From contig CM007320.1 in assembly GCA_000333855.2 (NCBI GenBank), positions 1,097,818-1,161,817 of the forward strand: a stretch of 64,000 bases of DNA. The letters are read 5' to 3'. Position 1 is the stretch's first letter. Every line of letters starts with the position of its first letter. Positions 40,477-52,200 of this stretch are shown piece by piece. Under the pieces are notes generated by a model, which searched no databases, had not been told where the DNA came from, and saw nothing but the letters and a program-made list of their open reading frames with translations. Source of the DNA: Endotrypanum monterogeii (taxonomy: Eukaryota > Euglenozoa > Kinetoplastea > Trypanosomatida > Trypanosomatidae). Made by a program: the position numbers and the translations under genes.

Positions 40477-42600
40477 TCAACGCTCCATCTGGGAGGCAGC
40501 TACCTGCAGCGCTTCCGCCAGACCACCTCCAGCTGCCGAGAGTTTCTTGAGTGCTCTGGCACACTTCTTGTTGAAGCGATGGACCGCGGTTTTCTGAAGG
40601 GCAGCAAGCTCACGCTGCACTGCTGGATCTTCGTGGTGGCTTAGTGTTGCGGCAGCAGCTTCGATTTCCTCCTCGACATCATCACCGTAGAGAAGCTCTG
40701 CGAAGGCGTCCTCGTTTTTGTCAAAAACAGCTGATCGCAACCTGTCCAGGTGCTCGTCGCTGAGGCTCTCGGCGAGGGCGATGTTGTACTGGCTTAGGCT
40801 CGCCGTGCTATCGAATTTTTTGCCGTCTAAAAAGGATACAAAGAGGTTTGGGTGGTGCGAAGCCTTCTGGTGAGAGCCGCCGTTGGTTTCGGTCACTTCT
40901 GCGGGGACGTGCTGATCTCGGGTAGGGGTGAGAGGGGCAGATATTGGAGCTGGTGGTGCCTTGGCAGAGCGAAGGCTGTTTTCCTCGCCTCTTGCACTAC
41001 GCGGGGTCGCCGAGGACGGACGGCTGCGGCTGCGATGACTTTTTTCCTGTTTTGACGACAATGGCTGCTCGACGGAGCAAACAGACCCGCCCGATGACGT
41101 CTTCGGTGGAATTCTGTCACGTCTTTTGTGGTACTCTGTTACTTGGTCACTTCCACTCGCGAGCCGAGAGACGGTATCGGCTTCCACGCGCGGGCGACTG
41201 CGTGTACCAGTGGACGAGGTGCGGTCTCGCTCTCCTCTGTCAGCGTGCGGGGTAGACCTGCGATGTTCCCCCCTTGCGCTCTGTCGAGCAGCACGGTCGC
41301 TTGCCAGATGCTCTATTCGCTGAATATCGTTCTTTTTTTTCACTTCTTGTTTCATTTTGTTTAGCCAGAGGCGGGTGGAGTCGATGCGCTCGATGATTTG
41401 TTGCCTTTGCGGACTGGCGATCGCCACCGGCGGGCCGATGTCTTGCAGTCGGCGAGGGGAGTGGGCGACGCTCGAGCGGGATTGTGACCAACCATTCGTC
41501 GAATTTTCTCCCCTCGAGTGAACGCTGATTATTTCTATGCAGGAACCAGAGCGAGGGCGACCAGTTGTGCTGTGATTGGCTGCGAGGCGAACATATGTGG
41601 ACCCTGTTCCATGAGGAGACACAAGGTGCGACTCCTCTATTGGGCGAGCGAGAGGTGTATGACGAGAGGTTCGGTTTTTCTCATCCACAGATGCAGGGGT
41701 TGCGTTCCGATGATGCTGACGATGACGTCGTTCGGAGTGGTGCCTGGAATCCTGTCGTTGGCTGAGACTGCGACGTGCACTGGTACGCCGGCGCGTGTTT
41801 GGAGCTTCTTTCTCATCCCTGTCACCCTCTTTGTCAAAAAGATGCAGGTATGAGCGGTGTGGGGTTGGCTCTGTCACTGGCTCAAGGACTATCGGGGTGG
41901 CTGGGTCCAAGTGACGGTGGCGCCTGGCACTTTTTCGGGAGCTATGCATGTGCGGCTCGGTAGATTCGTGCCGAGGCTTCTGCAAGGATGGGGTGCGGTG
42001 TTCGCGGCGAGTAGGCGATCGTGTTGATCTGCGCAAGCTGCGAGAGCGTGCAGATGAGTGGCGGTTACTTCGGTCATGACTGCGCAACAGGCTGTCGTGA
42101 TCAGAATGCGGTGGTTCGTGCTGGTGGCGGCTACGGCGAGCGGAGCGATGCGGAGACTTTTGCTTGGAGTCATCCACAGAGGGATAGGCTCCTAAAGCGT
42201 GTCGCATCGGTGTAACACGACGAGGACTCGTTCGATGTACACCACGGTGGTTGTACACAACTTCCCTCTCTTGGTCCCTATTCTGAGATGCGGGCGAGGT
42301 GCGATGGCGCGGTGGCTGTGTGCTCTGCCGACGGAGAGGCGGCACCCCATCCGCTGAAGTGTAGTCCTCTCTGCTGGGGCGCAGCCGCTCTCCCGAGGTG
42401 CGCAGAAGTGTTTTGCGGGTGACTGACCCGCTCCTGCCACTGTGAGGCCTCATCGACGACGAGGAGTGACGTCGATGGGGCGTCGAACGATTTGTTCGTC
42501 CGCTGGACAAGCGAGGGTACCGGTCTTCCTCAGGATAGTGTCGCCGCGGCGACCACAGTGGCTGGTCTAGATGCCGGTGGTTTGCATGAGTAGCAGACAT
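40477..42600 (-). CDS. Arg/Ser/His-rich, largely disordered protein
   Basis: A 707-residue protein. The first ~550 residues are of extreme composition (Arg, Ser, His, Pro, Thr) with many RS, SR and HR pairs (for example SARSRSLRRSTRSPTRREHR), strongly basic and disordered. The last ~130 residues change to an acidic, ordered region beginning FVSFLDGKKFDSTASLSQYN, with helices such as DAFAELLYGDDVEEEIEAAAATLSHH and a basic end, VHRFNKKCARALKKLS. RS-like tracts suggest RNA-binding or splicing-factor partners, or microtubule binding, but no RRM or other domain is seen, so no function is given. The start is ATG 42600; the frame to 42777 begins with a non-ATG codon. Bases 41957-42013 of this gene are duplicated beside the gap at 39751. 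Confidence 0.65.
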   Translation of the reverse strand: MSATHANHRHLDQPLWSPRRHYPEEDRYPRLSSGRTNRSTPHRRHSSSSMRPHSGRSGSVTRKTLLRTSGERLRPSREDYTSADGVPPLRRQSTQPPRHRTSPASQNRDQEREVVYNHRGVHRTSPRRVTPMRHALGAYPSVDDSKQKSPHRSARRSRHQHEPPHSDHDSLLRSHDRSNRHSSARSRSLRRSTRSPTRREHRTPSLQKPRHESTEPHMHSSRKSARRHRHLDPATPIVLEPVTEPTPHRSYLHLFDKEGDRDEKEAPNTRRRTSARRSLSQRQDSRHHSERRHRQHHRNATPASVDEKNRTSRHTPLARPIEESHLVSPHGTGSTYVRLAANHSTTGRPRSGSCIEIISVHSRGENSTNGWSQSRSSVAHSPRRLQDIGPPVAIASPQRQQIIERIDSTRLWLNKMKQEVKKKNDIQRIEHLASDRAARQSARGEHRRSTPHADRGERDRTSSTGTRSRPRVEADTVSRLASGSDQVTEYHKRRDRIPPKTSSGGSVCSVEQPLSSKQEKSHRSRSRPSSATPRSARGEENSLRSAKAPPAPISAPLTPTRDQHVPAEVTETNGGSHQKASHHPNLFVSFLDGKKFDSTASLSQYNIALAESLSDEHLDRLRSAVFDKNEDAFAELLYGDDVEEEIEAAAATLSHHEDPAVQRELAALQKTAVHRFNKKCARALKKLSAAGGGLAEALQVAASQMER

Positions 42601-44151
42601 GATGTACAAGACGGTTATCGATTGTGTGTAATGGTTCTGTTGGACTACACTCCGCGACGCGTAGACAATGAAGGAAAACACACACACACAGGTACCAACT
42701 TTTTCTAAGATCCAATATGGTAACCTCTCTCCCCAAAAGCACCAACAGAGCAGAGGTCCTGTGGGAGAGGGAGACACCGTTACCCAAGATCACTTCGTAC
42801 CAGAGAACGTGTTGAGTCCTTGTACCCCCGGAGAAAAAGATCGGCGGCGTTCTGAAGAAGAGGTACAACGGAGGGAGCCGGGGGAAGGAAATTAATTGAG
42901 AGTGGTTGAGAAAAGGTGTGAGGGATCGACAGCGCCACTAGAACTTCCACTAAAAAAAAAAGGGAACGTACAGGGGATGCTCGTGATGATGTAATGGATA
43001 CAGTTTTCTTTTTCTTTCCTGATGTAAGACAAACGACAGAAAAGAGGGGAGGAGGGGGAGGGGGCTGGTATGGCACACACACACACAAAAAACAAGCAAA
43101 CTAAAAAGCAACAACCGGCGAAGAGAGGGGTATAGGAAGTATTTTCGATAAAGTAGAGCACCTTTCGATGGAGTGGTGCTGATCGGGGTCGTATATTAGT
43201 GTGGTTGTGGGTGTTCTCTTCGTATGTATTTCGTCTTTGTTTAATCTCGAGAGTGCTTCCTCCTTGCGGCGACAGTCAAGCGAGGATGTGTACTAGTATG
43301 TATGCATTTATATATCAATGTAAGTAGGAGAGGATCGCTTTGATGTGTGTTCGGTAAGAAGAATAAGCGCACACTCGCAGGGGATGTGTCTGAGAGGAGG
43401 GGGGAGACACAGCAACAAGAGAAACCGCCTGTGAACGGGGGTGGAGGTCGTTTGGTGGCGGACACCGCAATACGAGAGCGAGTGTGTATGTGCTTCCCAA
43501 AGATTCCAATATATCCCTTTTGTTTTCACCCCAAGCACAGGTCTCGTCAAGGGTTTTCTGTCTCTTGCTCTCTACTCTTTTTTTTTGTGTGTGTTTTGGC
43601 CGTTGCGTCACCCATGAAGGTACGACGAGCAAAGAGTCGGGGGGGGGGGCAGTTGCAGATGTATATTGTGTAGAGGGATATTTCCTTTCTCCTTTTTTCA
43701 ATTCTTTCCTTTGCTATTCGGTCCAGCCTGCCGGTGTGCTTGAGTTAGAGGGGGTGATGATGGGAAGTGGGGCGTGTAGAGGTACAACGTTGCCCGGGCC
43801 CTACACGTCTTTTAGGGAACTAATCCCTTTGTATCAACTGAACGTGTAAGTGAGAGAATGGACTGTAGAGGGTAATGTGTTGACGTGTACGGCGGGTGCA
43901 GGATGTAATGATCATCTGAAGCCATTCCCACGACCGTTACCAAATGAAGCAAGCAGTTGGATTCCGATTTTGCAGTGGCCAGACACAACGGGTTAGTTCA
44001 CGATGTGTAATGGATAAATTCACCTGTTTCATATTTTCGGAGTAGAAGACGCTCGACAGGCAATTACATGTAGCAGTGGGGTTCAGCAGAACGCAGTCAG
44101 ACGAAAGGACACACACACACACACGCCCAACAAAAAAAAAAAGAAGAATAA
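42601..44151. other. Intergenic region
   Basis: About 1.55 kb without a convincing gene. It has CA runs near 42680-42690 and 43074-43086, an A-run at 42951-42961 and G-rich patches at 43030-43065 and 43639-43650. It should include the 3' UTR of SPO11 and the splice region of the Arg/Ser/His-rich protein gene (an AG at 42651-42650 follows a GT/pyrimidine tract). Confidence 0.6.
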
Positions 44152-45549
44152 TTAGCACACTTCGCTTAGCTCAGCATCGCATCGCGCGACGTTGTGCCTC
44201 ATGAAAGTCAGTGGACCGAGAGGACAGCAGGCGAGTTGGAGTTCGCACTTGATCTGGGCTCGCTGCATCCATTCTGCTTCCTTAAGTACGTCCTGCAGTG
44301 TTTGGTGCACGATGGCGGTGCTGCATTTTCGCGGTGGTCTCGCAGTGGTGGACATCGCTGTTAATGTGGCTTGCACGGTCGCAGAAATCCTCTTCAGGAC
44401 CTGCACATCATCGGCCGTAAGAGGGATACCTTCTGAGAGAGTGGGGTTACTGAAGCGGTCCGTGCTCAGCAGTTTCCTGTCATCAATATTACAGTTCCAC
44501 AAAAGGGAGGGGCGTAGTCCGAGGAAGCGCAACGGAAGCAACTGTTCCACCTTGGCTGTTGCCGGTGCTGGACATCCTTTTGGGCCGAAGAGCCCCATGA
44601 GGGTGAGAGCAATGCAGAGGCCGTGCGGGTCTCCATCGACCATGACGTAAAGCTGCAGAGTGGGCCAAAGGGCATGAGCACGGCGCAACCACTGCCGCGT
44701 TGCAATGCAGGGGTATCCTTTTGTACAGAGAAGAACATACGTCCGCATATGATCCGTGTCCATCTTTTCCATAGACTGCAGTAGGGCATGGTGGGTGCTT
44801 TCCTTCTCTACCAACACAAGTTTCCATGGCTGGTTTAATGGCGAGTCATCGTGGGGTGTGCACCAGGACCCAACTTCTCGACATCCCACCATACGGGCTG
44901 CGAGAGAGTACGTCAGTGTGATACCCACAGGGCCGCGTGCGGAGACGTCAATCACTTCGACTGGATCAGACATCTCTAGCAGTACCCCACCAACCAAGAG
45001 ACTCTTGCCAGCGGCTGTAACGCCTAGCGACTCGCGTGTGTAGAGAGGTGCTCTCGACGCGGCACCTCGACCCCTCTTTACGAGTTGCACGAGAAGACGG
45101 CAGGGGCTTCGAAACAGTGGCGCTAGCACACGTTCTTCACCAGGTTGTGAAGGGGGCACACACGCAATAACTTCTAGCCAGTGGCACAGCCGCTCAACAC
45201 TTGCGTGGGCCGCACGCTGACCTTGCGGCGAAAAGAGTGGTGGATTTCGGTAATACAAGTCGCGTTCTGTGCACACACTGAGGGGTAGTGTTATTCCGCT
45301 CGTCCCCTGATACAAGTTGGAGGTCCCTTGCCCTCGCTGCGCGGCAGCACTGCACATCACTATTTGCATCACATAGAAGGTCTGGGCAACACTTTGAAGG
45401 TGCGTGGAGTGGTAGCCACTACGCCGGGGGTTTGCTCCTTCAGCACAGAAGTCGCGGAGAAAGAGAAGAAGAAGTGATTCAATGTGACTCTGCAACTGCT
45501 GGTCATGTGGCGTGCAGTGGAGTTCGTGAGTCACGAGCGCAGTGGACAT
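44152..45549 (-). CDS. SPO11: SPO11 meiotic recombination endonuclease
   Basis: A 465-residue homologue of SPO11 / topoisomerase VI subunit A, the enzyme that makes programmed DNA double-strand breaks in meiosis through a covalent tyrosyl-DNA link. The 5Y-CAP region shows TERDLYYRNPPLF; the second Tyr (residue 100) aligns with the catalytic Tyr in the RDIYY motif of other SPO11 proteins. The Toprim domain has the metal-binding Glu (LVLVEKES, E248), the block TKGYPCIATRQWLRR, and DGDPHG (D305, D307). LRFLGLRPSLL follows, where others have IRWLGLLPSD. All catalytic residues are present. A Ser/Gly-rich insert and a longer C-terminus are lineage features. The start is ATG 45549, about 15 bases after a likely acceptor (45565-45564); the frame to 45615 starts at GTG. 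Confidence 0.9.
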   Translation of the reverse strand: MSTALVTHELHCTPHDQQLQSHIESLLLLFLRDFCAEGANPRRSGYHSTHLQSVAQTFYVMQIVMCSAAAQRGQGTSNLYQGTSGITLPLSVCTERDLYYRNPPLFSPQGQRAAHASVERLCHWLEVIACVPPSQPGEERVLAPLFRSPCRLLVQLVKRGRGAASRAPLYTRESLGVTAAGKSLLVGGVLLEMSDPVEVIDVSARGPVGITLTYSLAARMVGCREVGSWCTPHDDSPLNQPWKLVLVEKESTHHALLQSMEKMDTDHMRTYVLLCTKGYPCIATRQWLRRAHALWPTLQLYVMVDGDPHGLCIALTLMGLFGPKGCPAPATAKVEQLLPLRFLGLRPSLLWNCNIDDRKLLSTDRFSNPTLSEGIPLTADDVQVLKRISATVQATLTAMSTTARPPRKCSTAIVHQTLQDVLKEAEWMQRAQIKCELQLACCPLGPLTFMRHNVARCDAELSEVC

Positions 45550-45563
45550 CTCCGATGTCTTTG

Positions 45564-45597
45564 CTGATGTAGTCGAAGAGGAGAGAATAGTGAGTGG
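45564..45597 (-). promoter_or_regulatory. Possible trans-splice acceptor of SPO11
   Basis: Sense-strand CTATTCTCTCCTCTTCG tract, then an AG at 45565-45564, about 15 bases before ATG 45549. Confidence 0.45.
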
Positions 45598-46092
45598 ATG
45601 CAGAGGTGTTATCACCGATGCAATTGTCCATTACAAAGGTGAATGATGTGGAGGCGAGAGACAGAGCGCGTTATGTACCCACATGCTGAAGCCTTTTCAT
45701 CTCTTCTATTCGACGCAGACCCCACCCCAGTGGGGGGGAGGACGGGGGGGGGGACTAGAAAGAACTTTTCCCCCTTCCCAAGTCCGCGCTCATTTCATGA
45801 ATAAATAAATATGTTGTCGTCTTAAGCCGCGAGGATGGTCTTTTCTTATGGTACATCAAACAGCGGAAGGTGGGATCGTTGAAATACGCATGGATATTAT
45901 CAAAGGAATTGCTGATAAGAAGTTGTGTTCGAGGTGGGGAGAGGAGGAGAAAGAGGAGGGGCGCGGTCGTCCCTTCATAAACTCTGATTGTCCAGACGTG
46001 CTATATACACACAGCGAAAAGAGACGCACACATCTAAATAATAATAAAAAATAATTCAGTGCGTATGCGCAACATCGAGAAATACTGATTGA

Positions 46093-46096
<4 letters not shown>

Positions 46097-46125
<29 letters not shown>
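46097..46125. repeat. TA dinucleotide microsatellite
   Basis: Uninterrupted TA run about 130 bases downstream of the stop codon of the giant repeat protein gene. Confidence 0.95.
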
Positions 46126-46129
<4 letters not shown>

Positions 46130-46256
46130 AATATAACAACTCTGCACGAAGCAGACTGGTCTTTCACCCGCAAGTAACATACACCATACACTATAATATA
46201 TAACGGACAGGTGGTCGCACAGAGAGGGGAGGAGGAGAGAGTCAGACACCTCTACA

Positions 46257-49200
46257 CTACAATGAGTGGTAAAGACTGAGGGCGTGAGTAAGTTCTGCGT
46301 AGGACATGCACCCACGTCTCCGTGTCTCAATGTCGATGAATAGGTGCTTCAGTTTTTGGCTTATGCACCGGACACCGAGTCTGTCGAGCGACTTGAAGTC
46401 ACGATAGAAGAGTGCAAAGGGAATGGTGTTACTTATTGTGAGCTTCGGTGCCGCTTCCCCGTCTACTGCTGACTCTCCAGCTTTTGCAGCGCTAAGGGAG
46501 CGGTAGTGTTCCCACAATGCCTGATATTCTGCATCTGTTCTAGCGTGTAGAAGTGCATCATGCACCCACGCCATCCGCAAATGGGTCTTCAGTCGTGGTG
46601 GAGGGGTTGGAGGGGGCCGTTCCGGTTTGGCTGCCGGCGACACAGCATCCTTGTCTGGGCATTGTTTCGAATCATGAGAATTTTCCTCTGCGGCATGTCG
46701 CGCACCATTCACCTTCGTTGCCTCTGTACATGCGCCGTTGGGCATTTGTTCGCAGCTATACATCCAATGAAGAACTGCTAGCGTGTCGCAGCCTCGCGTC
46801 CACTCAAAGAGTCGCATGCGCTTCCTCGGCGTCACGACCGTGATGGGGTTCAACAGCCAACCCTCATCCAGCACCACGTCATGATCCATACCAGCAACAA
46901 CCACCGCACGCAGAAACGGATCAGGCAGGTATACGTCATGATGAGTGGCATTCCAGGACCAATAGCGACGGACAGCGAAGGCGGCCAGCGGCCCTGATGC
47001 CGCCATTATTCCCAGACACGAGATCGGTGATGGAACTTCGTCTTGGCTACTTTCGTGTGTCTTCATCACGGACGACGGCGATTTCGCTAGGAAGGCGTTG
47101 AAGGACGACGAGGCAGCCTGCGCACAGTTAGAGCAGCCGATTACGTTCTGGCAAAAGTCTTCCCAGGAGAGCGACCGTGCGTCCCAGGTCACATTCCACT
47201 TACTCATATGCGGTGGGGTTTGAGCAGGGAATGCACCGCTCGCATCAGGTATTGTTGCCGGTACTTGCAGATGGGCCCGAACAGCCGCGTATAGACCGTT
47301 CACCACGTAGTGACCTCCCCAGGGTGTGTTTGTCTCAGACACGGCAGCGCATCCATTTACATCACCCGTGTCTCCGCGCCCCGTGCAGGGGAGACATGTT
47401 ACCTCCAAAGCTTCAGACAGCTGCATCGAAACGCCTTGCCGCACCTCCGCCCACAGCTGCTGGGGCGTAAGATTCCAGATTTTCATGGCGTCAGCAGCAC
47501 TGTAGATGCGTTTGCGCTGATGCAAGCTGTTGCTTGCCGAGTCCCCCACGGCTGTATGTGCGTCATGCCCTTCTTCTGAGTGCGCCGAGCGTGCAAGTAG
47601 CTCTACCCACGGCACCTCATCACGAAAGACGGCGTTGAAGCGGGCCTGATCATCGACAGTCACTTCGCCTCGTTCGGCAAGTACTGAGGCGAGGTTGTGA
47701 CAATCCGAAAAGAATGCTTCGGTGGCATACAGCCGATCAAGAAGAGCAGCTGTGCACTCTTGCTCCTCCTCTTCTTCGCACTTGAGCGCGGTTGTCACGG
47801 CTACTCCGTACTGCAAAAGGTGATGGCGCAACTGTGCGCGCTGAGTTGCATCTAACCGATTGCTGAAGAAAAGCAGCGTTGCGTTATTGCGGTAGAGCAT
47901 TTCGCTCTCTGCTGCGTTGTCAGGGAGTTGATCAGTAGGCGTCACTGATGCTTTTGAAGGGGCGCACAGAGCAGGGAGGTTGTAACGCCTTTGTACCACT
48001 CTTTCCCACGCCGCTTGTGCGGCTTGGCGAGCGGTGGCTTTGCGAAGTTCGTCTCGTGCTTCGAGGAGAAGAGCGGGAAGCACCGGTGCTTCAGACGCGG
48101 ATGCCTCTTTGTGTCCCACTGCTAGGGCCCTGGCGAACTGTACCACTTCTCGGGTATCCCAGAAAGAGAGATGCGAAAACACACCCGTACTGTTGCCATC
48201 GCACGTGACGACTGGGTTGCGCAACCATGTACGCAGCACCGCCAAAGAATTCGGTGCATCTTGCTGCTGAAGGATATAGCTGCCGACTGTGTCGCTGTCG
48301 AACCAGTCGAGCGGAGGCCATTCCACGTGGAGGCGAGTGAACAGGCTCTCCACAGGTCCCTCGCTAACGCACACACCACCACCGCCACCGACCTCTGCCC
48401 TCTCTGGTGAGGCGTGGAGGCTCAGAGCTGGCCACGACGCGTAGAGTCGGCCTCGAATACTTCCAGGCGCAGCCAGCGCGGGTTCTGAGTGGCCAAAAAC
48501 TTCTGTAAGACACTCTTTCCAGTTCCAAAGGCTCGGAGACCACGATACCACGTAGTACGGCAACGGGTGCTGGGTGATGGTGGCTGCGACCATGTGGGCG
48601 AGGTAAGGGATGTGGGCGTTGATCACATAGACGCCGTACTCCTTAAGCTGAGCGACGTGCAGGTGCGGCCGTACCCAGAGCGAATTTTGTGCCATATTCA
48701 CGAAAAGACGGAGATGGGGTGCCGTCATCCCGCCTAGCCGCTTGGTAGCCCAGGAAGCTGGTAGCAGCTGGCTCTTGTTAAGCAGCGCTCCCCACGATGC
48801 GCCGAACGTTTGCGCGAAGCGCTCCGCCTCCTCGGCGTTCAGTTGAATATCACTTGGCTCCTCATTAGAGTAGCGCCAGTCTTCGGGGTACAAGTATTGC
48901 ACAAAGCGCTTAAGTGTCAATGCATCTTCGCCGTGATCGGCAAGGAAGCCGTGGGAGTCTATGCGGAGACCCTTTTCGAGGAGCACAGAGCGCACTAGGT
49001 GACCCACAACATTGTTTGCCGCCACCTGCGGCGCCAGTGTCACTACTGCGGTATTCCGAATTTCTTCCTCGTTGCGATTATCGGTGACATGCGCAGCCCA
49101 GCAGCGCCGAATACATTCATAGGCATCGCCTGCGTTCATTCCCATTGCTGTGTCCCAGAGATACACAGGGTCGGTGTCACCTTGAGGCCGGACAGGGACA

Positions 49201-52200
49201 AGCGGGTCCCCTAGCGCCCACGCCACCGTGAGGGCACACAACGGCGTCACGACGGCTTTGCCACTTTTTGCCTCATCCTCGCCTGTATTCTTCGTCCACA
49301 TTGCCACCGTTGGATCAGACCACACCGGAAGACGCCACCACAGCTGCCGTTCCCGTACCGCCGCTATAGAGCTTTCCGAGACGTGCAGGATGGGTGAATC
49401 CCAGTCTGCTGTGGAAGGCTTCGACGCAAGTCCGAGATCCTCTTCTCCGCCTCCTGATGCTAACCACTGTCGCAGGACCCCAGCTGGTCCTTGTAAATCT
49501 GCAATGAGGCGCTTCAGATGTCCATATCCCATGTCCGTGCCGGCAGAGTCCCAAGTGAGCATCCACACTTGCACGCCCGCAGTGGCTTGCGCCGCCACAA
49601 ATTCCCTTTCTGCTTCCATGGCATCGCCGTTCATCACGTAATGCGGCTTTCCGGGATGCAGTTTCTGAATGACACAACCCTCGTCCATGACGACTGTGTC
49701 GCGGGGGTATTGCTGATGACTTCGCCGACATAGAGAGGCTACTTCACGCTCAGTTATCTTCATGGTTTGGGACATCTCAGCTGCATTGTAGAGACACACA
49801 GAGGAGTGCTGATAAAACACACCAAATTGTTCTTTGAAGCGTAGCTGCCGCCGCATCGAGGTGCGGAGGCTCTCGGTTGCTGGAATGGCCACGCCATAGC
49901 GGTACTGACGGTGGTGATGAGAGCGATAAAGAACAGATGCCTCTGCCGCGCTGGCACACTGTACAAGGCGCTCGTGTACAACGCGAAAACCATTGATACG
50001 CAGTTGCTGCTCAAGCAAGGTACAAAAGGCGCGGTGGCCCAAGGGTGCGTTAGGCACCTCGGGAGTGCATGTCGGGTCCAGGTAGAGAACTGCAAAATTC
50101 CTGCAGAGTGGTGAGGGGGAGGATAGGTCATGAGAGTGTGCCGTGGCAAAGCCACACTGAATAAAAGGATCAGTCCCGCTTGCCAGCGTCATGTTATAAA
50201 AGGCACTCAGTTCTTCGAGGACCGCTAGGCTTCCTTGATCCTCTTCGTCTTCTCCCACCCCCTTTGAAATGCGTTCGAATAGTGATGCAGGTGTCGTGTG
50301 CACCGTGGATGGTGGCACAAATCGCGTTGTATCCGGTAGCACCACAACTGTGCGCGTGCACTGAGCGTTACGCAGCTGCAGCACTAGTTCATGCGTATCT
50401 TCCCTAGGGAACATATGAAATGCGCTCATAATCAGCCCTGTGGATCGATTATACACGCTGGGATTGCTGAGGAGCGTCGTTAGCAAAGACTGGGAAACCC
50501 CAGACTGAAGAAGAAGGCGACCGTACGGGTCCTGTACGGGAGACTGGGCAAGCCAGCGGCACCGCTCAGCCAGCGCAGCCAGGGGACTTTCCGAGGCGTG
50601 CAGCACGCACTCAATTTCGTCCGGCTTTCCTGGCAGGCTGTACTGCGTCCAGTGCGTGGCAAAGTTTTGACGCAAGGAGCCGACCGCTGCAGTATCAGGA
50701 TCTGCGGCCCCAATCACGTTCATCATGAAGTTGTCCCACGACATCCTTTCGACTCTCCACTCCACAGCGTACCAAACAACCTCGTGGCTTCCAGCATGCA
50801 GACGGGAACGTCGGTAGGTGTACGGCACGTTCATCACATAAAGACCTTCCTTTGCCATGTAGCCCACGAAGAGGGAGTCCGATAGCTTCACTTGATGCTC
50901 AGGCGTCAGACTATCCCACCAAATCAGCATGTGTACGGTCCCATACTTCTGCTCCGCTTCTTTTGCGTTCAGCACTAGGCCGAGCTGCACTGCCTTTATC
51001 CAGTCCATGTCGAAGTGATGCGCAAAGGCTCGTGCCTCGCTGTCGGTGATAGGTACCTCTGAGGCTTTGCGTATGTAGGCATTCTTAAAGAAAGAGTCGT
51101 GCAATACATCAAGTAGTTGCCCTTCGAGGGCTACTTCCAGCGGCACTACCCCACTTTCGCGGACACCCACTCCATGTGCGAGCAGCAGCTGCGGCACAGC
51201 CTCCCTTACTTCAGGCGTGGTACTAGAGGGATGCAACCAGATAAAACCGTGGTGGAGCTCTTCGGCTCGCTGAGAGTGACCGAAGCGCAACATCCAGTAA
51301 GGTGGAGACGAAAGAGGGCGTTGTAGCGGTAGCGACGATGGCAGCGCAGTTTCAACGGTTTCGCGCACTTGCTGGACCACTATCGAGAGCGTGGCTGTGC
51401 CTCTCAGAAGCAGATTCTGTACGCTTGGTTGCTTCAAGAGCCAGTCTTCCAACGCCACCTCGGAGCTGAGAGGTCCGCATGAGCCTGCACGCGGCCACCT
51501 CAGCACATCAACAAGTGCATGATGCGTGGATGCTGAGAATATGTGCAGCGGCTCGCCCTCCAGACGCCTTGCATTTGAGGGGCTAATATCAGCTAAAGAG
51601 GAGAGCAGCCGAGTCAGTGATCCCACGGCTGGTGTGCTGGCACTCCCCCCCTCACCTTCACTGCGGTGGTGGCATGGACCGAGGAGAGCGTTCTGCATCT
51701 GGCTCCAAGAGACGGCGGACGCGTTCCACCGAACCCGAAGGAGGTGCACGCGCGCTGCTTCTGCTTTGTAGCGGTGTTCCAGGACCGGGATGTGGCCGTT
51801 GATCACCCAGACCTCGCAAATGTCAAGGTACCCGAGCCAGCAGTTTTCACTGACGCAGAGAGGTTTGGAGCGTTGCCACGCACCCTCGAGCCCATCGAGA
51901 GGAATCCGCATCGCATCACACACTTCGAAGCCGCCGTAGAGGCGGTCGAGAGTGAAGCTGTGATCTGCATCACCGGCGAATGCAGCAGCAGCAGCTCTCA
52001 CGTCTTCTTGCATGGTTGCTGACATCATTGCCCACAGCTGAGCTCCGCTCCTAGTGGCGAGCTTTCGAGCCATCGCCAACGCTGTGCTGCCGCTGGAAAC
52101 ATATTCAAAGGCGTCGGCTCCAAACAGATCCGTCTCTTCAGTTACGACCACACCGTTTTCTTCGAGTGCCACCAGTGTTCGTTCGATCATTTTTGTGGTG

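Larger units (their letters stand above)
45550..46256. other. Intergenic region with TA microsatellite
   Basis: No gene seen. It holds the SPO11 splice region, G-runs near 45731-45753, purine-rich DNA near 45930-45960 and a TA run at 46097-46125 in the probable 3' UTR of the giant repeat protein. Confidence 0.65.
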
